Source of the DNA: CAZTPJ01 sp964614515
GTDB taxonomy: Bacteria > Planctomycetota > Phycisphaerae > Phycisphaerales > UBA1924
Assembly: GCA_964614515.1 (NCBI GenBank)
Contig: CAZTPJ010000012.1
Coordinates: 1 to 64,000, forward strand
Reading direction: 5' to 3'
Length of the DNA stretch: 64,000 nt
The translations under genes were made by a program, and so were the position numbers. The notes beneath the pieces are model-generated. The model was given only the letters and a program-made list of their open reading frames with translations. It was not told where the DNA came from and ran no database searches. Below, in pieces: positions 17,242 through 24,297 of the stretch (position 1 is its first letter; the number at the start of each line of letters is the position of its first letter).

Positions 17242-19807
17242 CCTGCGCATCCCGGAACTCTCACTTGTGGTGCTTATCGGTGCGTCGGGCTCCGGCAAGA
17301 GCACGCTCGCGCGCCGGCTCTTCAAGCCCACCGAGATTCTGTCCTCTGACACCTGCCGGGGCTGGGTCTGCAATGATGAGAACAGTCAGGAATCAACCGG
17401 CGACGCCTTTGACGTGCTGCACACCATCGCCCGCAAGCGCCTGGCCCGCGGCCTGCTCACTGTCATCGACGCCACCAACGTCCGCGCGGAGGATCGCACG
17501 TCGTTTGTCCAACTCGCGCGGGAGTTTCACTGCCTGCCCGTCGCGCTCGTTCTCAACACGCCCGAACACATCTGCCATGAGCGCAACGCGCAGCGGCCCG
17601 ATCGCACCTTTGGCCCGCACGTCGTCCGCGGCCAGCGACTCGCCCTGCGAAAAAGCCTGCGCTCGCTCGGACGCGAAGGGTTTCGACACGTTCATATCCT
17701 TCAGTCCCAGGATGAATGCGATGCGGCCACGCTCATCCGTGAGCCGCTGTGGAACAATCGCAAGCACGAACACGGTCCGTTTGACATCATCGGCGATGTT
17801 CACGGGTGCTACGACGAACTTGTGGACCTGCTGACGAAACTCGGCTGGCGAGTCATGCAGCGCGGAGGCGAACCTGAAGGTGCGTGCGATGTCGAGCCGC
17901 CAGCCGATGACCCGCTTCGCAAGGCCATCTTCCTGGGTGATCTCGTCGATCGCGGGCCAAAGACGCCGGCCGTGTTGCGGCTTGTGATGTCGCTCGTCGA
18001 AGAGGGCAAAGCGCTGTGCATCCCGGGCAATCACGACGTCAAACTTCTGCGTGCCCTCCGCGGCCGCAACGTGCAACTGACGCACGGCCTGGCGGAATCG
18101 CTGACGCAGCTCAGCGCTGAATCTCCGGAGTTTCGCGAGCGCATCGCGACGTTCATCGACGACCTTGTGAGTCATTATGTTCTCGATGATGGGCGGCTGA
18201 TCGTCGCCCACGCGGGCATGAAGGAGTCCATGCAGGGCCGTGGCTCAGGCGCCGTGCGCGAGTTCGCACTCTACGGCGAGACCACCGGCGAAACCGACGA
18301 GTTCGGCCTGCCCGTGCGGTATCAGTGGGCCAATGAGTATCGCGGCCGCGCGTGCGTGGTCTATGGGCATACGCCCGTGCCCGATGCGCAGTGGCTGAAC
18401 AATACGATCTGCATCGACACGGGTTGTGTCTTTGGCGGGTCGCTGACGGCGCTGCGGTGGCCGGAACGTGAACTCGTGGCCGTGCCCGCGCGAGCAACGT
18501 ATGCCCAGCCGCGCAAGGCGTTTTTGCCCGAGGGCCAGGCCGCGCCGCGCTCGCTGCAACAGCAACACGACGATGTCCTCGACCTTGAAGATGTCTCGGG
18601 CAAGCGTCACATCGAAACGCGACTGATGCGCGCCATCACCATCCGCCGCGAGAACGCCGCGGCCGCCCTTGAAGTCATGTCCCGCTTCGCCGTCGATCCG
18701 CGATGGCTGATTCACCTGCCGCCGACGATGTCGCCGTGCGAGACGACGCGCGAGCAGGGCATGCTTGAACACCCGCGCGAGGCATTCGAGTACTTCCGCA
18801 CCAACGGCGTCGGCCGTGTGATCTGCGAAGAGAAGCACATGGGATCTCGCGCGATCGTGATCGTCTGCCAGGAGCCTGCGGTGGCCGTGGAACGATTCGG
18901 CGTCGCGCGCCCGACGCACGGCGTGATCTATACGCGCACGGGCCGGCCGTTCTTTGGCGACATCGAGATCGAGCAGGCGATGCTCGCGCGCCTCTGTGAT
19001 GCCGCATCGCGCGCCGGACTGTGGGATGAACTGCGAACCCGGTGGCTGTGTCTCGATTGTGAACTCATGCCGTGGTCGGCCAAGGCGCAGGCGCTGATTC
19101 GCGAGCAGTATGCGGCCGTGGGCGTCGCGGCCGAGACCGGACTTTCCGCGAGCGTCGCAGCGCTGGAACTTGCGGCGGCGCGATTGCCGGATGCCGGCCC
19201 GCTTCTGAAGCGCCATCGCGAGCGGCTCGAAGTCGTGCGAAAGTACATCGCCGCGTATCGTCAGTATTGCTGGGATGTCGTGGGCCTCGATGATCTGCGC
19301 CTCGCGCCGTTTCACCTGCTCGCGACGGAGGGCAAGGTCCACATCGACCGCGATCATGCCTGGCACATGGACACGCTGGCTCGGCTGGCGGGCGATGCCC
19401 TGTTCCTCGCCACGCCGTACACGCTCGTTGATCTCTCAAGCGATGCGAGCGAGTCGGACGCGACGCGGTGGTGGCTGGATCGCGCCGAACGCGGCGGCGA
19501 AGGCATGGTCGTCAAACCGCTGGACTTCATCGCACGCGGCCCACGCGGATTGATGCAACCCGCCGTCAAGGTTCGCGGACGCGAATATCTCCGCATCATC
19601 TACGGCCCCGAATACACCCACCCCGAGAATCTGGATCGCCTTCGCTCCCGCGGCCTTGGCGCGAAACGCAGTCTGGCCCTGCGCGAGTTCTCCCTCGGCA
19701 TCGAGTCGCTGGAGCGATTCGTTCGCCGCGAACCCTTGCGGCGCATCCATGAGTGCGTCTTTGGCGTACTCGCGATGGAGAGCGAGCCGGTCGATCCGAG
19801 GCTGTAA
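17231..19807 (+). CDS. pnkp: Polynucleotide kinase-phosphatase of the RNA-repair system
   Basis: Pnkp heals and seals broken RNA ends through three domains in 858 residues. The N-terminal kinase has the P-loop LIGASGSGKSTLARRLF (about 15-31). The central calcineurin-type 2',3'-phosphatase has FDIIGDVHGCYDELVDLL (about 186), FLGDLVDRG, PGNHDVK and VYGHTP. The C-terminal ligase-like adenylyltransferase carries EEKHMGSRAIVIV (about 533), the lysine motif I, and GGEGMVVKP further on. The ATG at 17231 is used because it lies just before the kinase strand and overlaps hen1. Length and domain order match the family, and nothing appears missing. Confidence 0.95.
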   Translation: MPSDLRIPELSLVVLIGASGSGKSTLARRLFKPTEILSSDTCRGWVCNDENSQESTGDAFDVLHTIARKRLARGLLTVIDATNVRAEDRTSFVQLAREFHCLPVALVLNTPEHICHERNAQRPDRTFGPHVVRGQRLALRKSLRSLGREGFRHVHILQSQDECDAATLIREPLWNNRKHEHGPFDIIGDVHGCYDELVDLLTKLGWRVMQRGGEPEGACDVEPPADDPLRKAIFLGDLVDRGPKTPAVLRLVMSLVEEGKALCIPGNHDVKLLRALRGRNVQLTHGLAESLTQLSAESPEFRERIATFIDDLVSHYVLDDGRLIVAHAGMKESMQGRGSGAVREFALYGETTGETDEFGLPVRYQWANEYRGRACVVYGHTPVPDAQWLNNTICIDTGCVFGGSLTALRWPERELVAVPARATYAQPRKAFLPEGQAAPRSLQQQHDDVLDLEDVSGKRHIETRLMRAITIRRENAAAALEVMSRFAVDPRWLIHLPPTMSPCETTREQGMLEHPREAFEYFRTNGVGRVICEEKHMGSRAIVIVCQEPAVAVERFGVARPTHGVIYTRTGRPFFGDIEIEQAMLARLCDAASRAGLWDELRTRWLCLDCELMPWSAKAQALIREQYAAVGVAAETGLSASVAALELAAARLPDAGPLLKRHRERLEVVRKYIAAYRQYCWDVVGLDDLRLAPFHLLATEGKVHIDRDHAWHMDTLARLAGDALFLATPYTLVDLSSDASESDATRWWLDRAERGGEGMVVKPLDFIARGPRGLMQPAVKVRGREYLRIIYGPEYTHPENLDRLRSRGLGAKRSLALREFSLGIESLERFVRREPLRRIHECVFGVLAMESEPVDPRL

Positions 19808-19810
19808 GGC

Positions 19811-19850
19811 GCGTGGCATGGGCAAGCCTTCAGGCTTGCCCATGCCACGC
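19811..19850. repeat. Perfect 40-base palindrome
   Basis: Positions 19811-19829 and 19832-19850 are perfectly complementary (19 bp) with a 2-base apex, inside an AGCCT-TC-AGGCT core. It lies between pnkp and the Na/Pi transporter. A close relative with one G-T pair and apex CCT is at 33553-33589. It could end pnkp transcription, though no T run follows. Confidence 0.9.
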
Positions 19851-19873
19851 GGACCGTTCTTCTACACTTGCCC

Positions 19874-21457
19874 ATGCTCGTCACGCTCTTAGGCGGCATC
19901 GGCTTGTTTCTGCTGGGGATGTCGTTGATGGTTGACGGCCTCAAGTCGCTGGCGGGAGGGATGCTGCGCGATGTGCTGACGAGGGTGGTGGCCGGGCCGT
20001 GGAGCGCCCTGGGCGCTGGGGCGGCGGTGACGGCGCTGGTGCAGTCTTCCAGCGCCACGACGCTGATGACCATCGGGTTCGTCAGCGCCGGGTTGATCAC
20101 GTTTCAGCAGGCCGTGGGTGTGATCTTCGGCGCGAACCTCGGCACGACAAGCACGGGTTGGCTGGTTTCGGTTCTGGGGTTCAAAGTCTCGATGGGCGCA
20201 ATCGCCTATCCGCTGGTGTTCATCGGCGCGATGGTCCACATCCTGGCGCGGCCGAGGCTCGGCGCGTCCGGGCGTGCGCTGGCGGGCTTTGGACTCATCT
20301 TCGTCGGCATTGGGCTGTTGCAAGAGGGCATGGTGGGACTTCAGTCGCATGTTGATCCGTCCGTGCTGGCCGTGGGAGGAATCGCCGGGCGACTGCTGAT
20401 GGTCTTGCTCGGCGTCGCGATGACGGTGGTGATGCAGTCATCCAGCGCGGCCATGGCCGCAACGCTGGCCGCGCTGGATTCGGACGTGGTCTCACTCGAT
20501 CAGGCCGCCGCGCTCGTCATCGGACAAAACGTCGGCACCACCGTCAAGGCAGGCCTCGCGTCCATCGGCGCATCGACTCCCGCGAAACGCACGGCCATGG
20601 CACACTTCCTCTTCAACGCGATCACCGGCGCCGTCGCGCTGGCCTTTTTGCCGCTGTTCCTATGGGGCGCCAGCGCGATGCAGGTGGACCACGAGGGGCC
20701 GATCGTGCTGGCGGCGTTTCACACGGTCTTCAACATTCTCGGCGTCGCGATTCTCCTGCCGGTGTCGGGGCATTTCTCGCGGTTGATCGAGCGCCTCCTC
20801 CCCGATCGCGGCGATCGCTTGACGCGATTCCTTGATCTGTCGGTCACACAACTCGGCCCCGTCGCGATTGAGGCCGCGCGTCGATGCGTCGCGGAGATCA
20901 TGCGCGAAACGCTCGACGACCTGCGGCAGGCACTCGAAGGGGCGCGAGGGCGCCAGGATCACGCCGCGAAACTCCATCGCGCCCTCGACGAGGTTCAAAC
21001 GTTCCTTCACCGACTGAGCGCAGGCACGCAGTCCGACGACGATGTGCAGCGACACGCCGCAATCCTGCACGCCGTGGAGCACACTTCGCTGTTGGTCGCG
21101 GCCTGCGAACGCACCCCACGCGCAAGCGTGCTGCGAGCGCCTCAACTCGATCCGCAACTCGCCGCCCTCGAAGACTTGATCAACGAAGCCCGCGCGTGGC
21201 TAGCCAATCCCACAACATCCGCGCCAACGCAGAGCATGGCCGACACGGCCGCGAACGTCGAACGTCTCCGACGCACCATCCGCCTCGACATCCTCAATCA
21301 CACCGCCCAAGGCGCAGCTCAGCCCGCCGACGCGGCCACGGCCATCGAAGCCCTCCGCTGGGGCGAAGAAGTCGCCCACCGAATCGCGCGAGGGGTGGCG
21401 TATCTGGATCCGGGTACGCTCAAGAATCCGAAGCCGAAGGATGAAACTGGCGTATAG
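19874..21457 (+). CDS. Na/Pi cotransporter family protein
   Basis: This 527-residue protein belongs to the sodium-dependent phosphate symporter family (NptA/YjbB type). The membrane half has two inverted-repeat signatures, ALVQSSSATTLMTIGFVSAG and VVMQSSSAAMAATLAALDSD, each bearing the QSSSA motif that forms the substrate site, plus GANLGTTSTGW and GQNVGTTVKA. The C-terminal 190 residues are cytoplasmic and helical, like the PhoU-type domain in this family. ATG at 19874 is preferred to an upstream TTG. No phosphate-regulatory gene lies nearby; the 40-base palindrome is just upstream. Confidence 0.88.
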   Translation: MLVTLLGGIGLFLLGMSLMVDGLKSLAGGMLRDVLTRVVAGPWSALGAGAAVTALVQSSSATTLMTIGFVSAGLITFQQAVGVIFGANLGTTSTGWLVSVLGFKVSMGAIAYPLVFIGAMVHILARPRLGASGRALAGFGLIFVGIGLLQEGMVGLQSHVDPSVLAVGGIAGRLLMVLLGVAMTVVMQSSSAAMAATLAALDSDVVSLDQAAALVIGQNVGTTVKAGLASIGASTPAKRTAMAHFLFNAITGAVALAFLPLFLWGASAMQVDHEGPIVLAAFHTVFNILGVAILLPVSGHFSRLIERLLPDRGDRLTRFLDLSVTQLGPVAIEAARRCVAEIMRETLDDLRQALEGARGRQDHAAKLHRALDEVQTFLHRLSAGTQSDDDVQRHAAILHAVEHTSLLVAACERTPRASVLRAPQLDPQLAALEDLINEARAWLANPTTSAPTQSMADTAANVERLRRTIRLDILNHTAQGAAQPADAATAIEALRWGEEVAHRIARGVAYLDPGTLKNPKPKDETGV

Positions 21458-21538
21458 CACCGCGCTGATCCTGCCGCGACGCTGTACACCCCGGCCTTCA
21501 CTCAAGCCCGCGCGAACGGATTCCCGATCCCACCGCTC

Positions 21539-22459
21539 GTGACAACGCACGGCCAATCGACCGAAACCCGCACGCACACACGCGACAGCGCGATGCGCCG
21601 GCTCGACTCAGCCCAACTCGTCTTCATCGTCGGGCCGTCAAAGTGCGGCACATCATGGGTGCAGACGACGCTTGACGGCCATCCCAACGCGGTATCATGG
21701 GCCGAGGGCGCGTTCGCGTCGTGGCTTGGCCCGGGCATCCGCCGCGCGGCCGAGGAGTTCAATGCCAACCACCGCAGCGCGAAATATCGCCACGACTTCA
21801 CGTTGACCGACGATGACGTCGCCTCGCTCACGCGGTTCGCGTATGACCTGGTGCTCGCGAAGTATCTCGCCGGCGCAAAGCCGGGTGAAGAACTGCTGGC
21901 CGTCATCGACAAGACGCCCACGCACGCCTTTCATGTTCGCGAACTGGCCGCGATCTATCCCACCGCGAAGTTCATTCTCGTCACGCGCGATCCGCGCGAT
22001 GCGGCCGTGAGTTGGTGGCACTTCATGCACTTTCAGGGCAAGCCGCGCTATGACTCGATCGAGGCGTGCGCGGAGGCGTACGCGGCGATGTGGGGCGACA
22101 TTGTGGCGACGGTGCGCAGCGCAAGCCTCGGCGAGCGCCTCGCCGAGATCACCTATGAGTCATACAAAGCCGACCCGCGCGCTGAGGTCCGCCGACTCCT
22201 CACCTTCATCGGACTCCCCACCACCGACCACCACATCAACCTCTGCCTCACCGCCGGCGACTTCTCCCGCCAGACCCGAGGCCGTCAACCCGGCCACGAA
22301 GCGCGATCGTTCCACCGCAAAGGCGTGGTGGGCGATTGGCGGAATCATTTGTCTGAGGAGTTGGCAGAGCGGGTGATGGGGATTGCGAACGAGAGAGTTG
22401 GTTGCGACACACTTCACGCAGCCGCGGCCCCTCGCACGTCCCAAAGGCCAGGACCGTAA
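21539..22459 (+). CDS. Sulfotransferase
   Basis: The 306-residue protein should transfer sulfate from PAPS to an unknown acceptor. The 5'-phosphosulfate loop is QLVFIVGPSKCGTSWVQTTL (about residues 26-45), the 3'-phosphate motif is FILVTRDPRDAAVSWWHF, and the C-terminal RKGVVGDWRNHL matches the RKGxxGDWK cofactor-clamping motif. The GTG at 21539 gives the longest product; ATG at 21593, just ahead of the PAPS loop strand, is equally plausible. It stands alone between the transporter and tdh, and converges with tdh across a set of short hairpins. Confidence 0.88.
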   Translation: MTTHGQSTETRTHTRDSAMRRLDSAQLVFIVGPSKCGTSWVQTTLDGHPNAVSWAEGAFASWLGPGIRRAAEEFNANHRSAKYRHDFTLTDDDVASLTRFAYDLVLAKYLAGAKPGEELLAVIDKTPTHAFHVRELAAIYPTAKFILVTRDPRDAAVSWWHFMHFQGKPRYDSIEACAEAYAAMWGDIVATVRSASLGERLAEITYESYKADPRAEVRRLLTFIGLPTTDHHINLCLTAGDFSRQTRGRQPGHEARSFHRKGVVGDWRNHLSEELAERVMGIANERVGCDTLHAAAAPRTSQRPGP

Positions 22460-22479
22460 ATCGAATCCACCTCGCCTCC

Positions 22480-22597
22480 ATCCTGAGGCCGCTTCAGCGG
22501 TCTTTCCCGCTTGTAGGCCACGCCTTCAGGCGTGGTGAAGGTCAGTTCCGTTTCCGATGAACAGTACAAACACCGCAGCCCGTTTCAACGGGCTTTT
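22480..22597. repeat. Cluster of TTCA-apex hairpins, the last a likely terminator
   Basis: Between the sulfotransferase and tdh lie CCGC-TTCA-GCGG near 22488, CCACGCC-TTCA-GGCGTGG near 22519-22536, and a perfect 8-bp hairpin at 22577-22594 (AGCCCGTT-TC-AACGGGCT) followed by TTTCGT, which would work as a rho-independent terminator for the plus strand. The final hairpin also encodes the end of tdh on the minus strand, including its stop codon. Confidence 0.75.
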
Positions 22598-23646
22598 CGT
22601 TCGCTCCCCACATCCATCACCACCTTGATCCCCTCCCCGCTGAGCATCGTGGTGAACGCCTGCTCGAATTGCTCGATCGGATACTCGTGCGTGATGATGT
22701 CGTCGAGTTCGAGACGCCCGGAGAGCAGCAACTCTTCCATCTGATACCATGTCTCGAACATCTTGCGCCCGTTGATCCCCAGCACCGTGGCGCCCTTGAA
22801 GATCACATGCTTGTTCCAGTCAAACGTCATCGGGCGTGAGGGCAGGCCCAGCAGCGCGGCCGTGCCACCGTTGCGCAGCGCCGTGAACCCATCCGTGAAC
22901 GCGCTGGGCGCGCCGCTCATTTCGATGAGCACATCGACGCCTTCGCCGCGCGTCGCCTTGCGAACGGTGTGAATCCAGTCCGGCGCAGACCCCCCTCGAA
23001 CGTCAAACGCCTCCACCGCGCCGAGTTTCCGCGCCAGCGCAAGCCGACGCGGATCCACATCCGTCGCGAAGATCCGCGACGCCCCCGCCGCCTTCGCCAC
23101 CGTCACGGCCATCAAACCGATGATCCCCACGCCCGTCACAAGCACGCTCTTGGCGCTCACGTTCGCCGCCATCACCGTGTGAACCGCATTACCCAGCGGA
23201 TCGAGCACGGCCGCCACCCTGTCCGGCACCGACGGATGCACCGGCCACACGTTCTCTTCCGGGACGCAGACATAGTCCGCAAAGCATCCATCGCGATCGA
23301 TGCCGATGATCGTCGTGTCCCGCGCGATGTGCGCGTTGCCCGTACGAGAGTTGTAATCCGTCCAGGCCGTGATGTGCCCCTCCGCCGACACACGCAGGCC
23401 CGGGGCGAACTTGCTCACGGCCGAGCCAACCTTCTCGATCACACCGACGAACTCGTGCCCCGTAATGATGCCCACCGGAATCCGCGACGCCGCCCAGTCA
23501 TCCCACTCCCAGATATGCCGATCGGTTCCGCAGATCCCCACCTTCGACACGCGGATCAGGACATCCCGCGGCCCGGGCGCGGGCACAGGACGATCTGACG
23601 TGAACTTCAAACCTTGACCGGCGTGATGCTTGATGAGGGCGCGCAT
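22585..23646 (-). CDS. tdh: L-threonine 3-dehydrogenase-like zinc alcohol dehydrogenase
   Basis: The 353-residue medium-chain dehydrogenase matches L-threonine 3-dehydrogenase in its catalytic-zinc region: VGICGTDRHIWEWDDWA (about 36-52), GHEFVGVIEKVG, and VLVTGVGIIGLMAVTVAK for NAD binding, followed by FATDVDPRRLALARKLGA. It would oxidise L-threonine, or a related 2,3-hydroxy acid, to 2-amino-3-ketobutyrate. Unusually, where Tdh has a loop with four cysteines that bind a structural zinc after GHIT, this protein reads AWTDYNSRTGNAHIARDTT with no cysteine. No kbl gene is adjacent, so the exact substrate remains open. Confidence 0.75.
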   Translation of the reverse strand: MRALIKHHAGQGLKFTSDRPVPAPGPRDVLIRVSKVGICGTDRHIWEWDDWAASRIPVGIITGHEFVGVIEKVGSAVSKFAPGLRVSAEGHITAWTDYNSRTGNAHIARDTTIIGIDRDGCFADYVCVPEENVWPVHPSVPDRVAAVLDPLGNAVHTVMAANVSAKSVLVTGVGIIGLMAVTVAKAAGASRIFATDVDPRRLALARKLGAVEAFDVRGGSAPDWIHTVRKATRGEGVDVLIEMSGAPSAFTDGFTALRNGGTAALLGLPSRPMTFDWNKHVIFKGATVLGINGRKMFETWYQMEELLLSGRLELDDIITHEYPIEQFEQAFTTMLSGEGIKVVMDVGSERKAR

Positions 23647-23760
23647 ACAGGCTTCCAGGAGGCGTGCGAACGGACCAGACGGAGAGTGTAGTGCCGCTCG
23701 TCGATTCGGTGCGATGGACGGGGTGTGAACCGTCAGGGTAACCGCACAGTCCCTCGGATG

Positions 23761-23906
23761 CGGTGGTGCGGGCGTCTCGCCTGCACCCGTCTCTGCTCAA
23801 CCCCAGTCGTGTTGTCCTCCCGCCCGCAGGGCGGAGAGGCTGCACCGACGGAGCCAGTACCACTGGGAGAAAAGCGATGGGTGCAGGCGAGACGCCCGCA
23901 CCACCG
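23761..23906. repeat. 28-bp perfect inverted repeat with 90-base spacer
   Basis: Positions 23761-23788 and 23879-23906 are exact reverse complements (core GGTGCGGGCGTCTCGCCTGC). Each arm is itself a TCT/AGA-apex palindrome of the family also seen at 37949-37969 and 61954-62006. The 324-base gap 23647-23970 between tdh and the next gene contains nothing else recognisable apart from a short GC palindrome near 23819. Confidence 0.85.
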
Positions 23907-23970
23907 GAGCCAGTCCCCTTCCAACCCCACCCCGGCCATGTCGCAGCCTGACTGGTACAGTTTGGCCAGC

Positions 23971-24204
23971 ATGGAGCTCACCACGCTTGACGAGATGCTC
24001 CGCCGCGAGCCGTTTCAGCCGCTTCGCTTGCTCTTGAGCAACGGCCAGCGCGTGGACATTCTCGATCCATCCCTTGTCGTTCCCATGAAGCGAGAGATCT
24101 TCGTCGCCAACCGCGGGCGCGATGGCTTTCGTTCCCATTCAATGCTTCACATCGTCGGTGCTGAGTCGATCAACGGCTCAAACGGCCAGCGCTCGAACGG
24201 CTAA
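23971..24204 (+). CDS. Small conserved planctomycete-type hypothetical protein
   Basis: The 77-residue product MELTTLDEMLRREPFQPLRL continues with LLSNGQRVDILDPSLVVPMK and ends with a polar tail. The pattern (short helix, REPFQPLRL, a glycine-bearing hairpin, then ILDPSLVV) resembles small proteins of about 80-100 residues that occur in many copies in planctomycetes; their function is unknown to me. The ATG at 23971 is used because the conserved part begins there; an in-frame ATG at 23938 would add 11 residues. It precedes the kinase gene by 93 bases and could be cotranscribed with it. Confidence 0.55.
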   Translation: MELTTLDEMLRREPFQPLRLLLSNGQRVDILDPSLVVPMKREIFVANRGRDGFRSHSMLHIVGAESINGSNGQRSNG

Positions 24205-24297
24205 GCAGTCACCAGGACTCGGCTATGAGCACCATGCCACTCTCCCTTGGGCGGCCCCCTTGGCCGAAGGCCCCAACTACACTCTGCACGACCGAGC

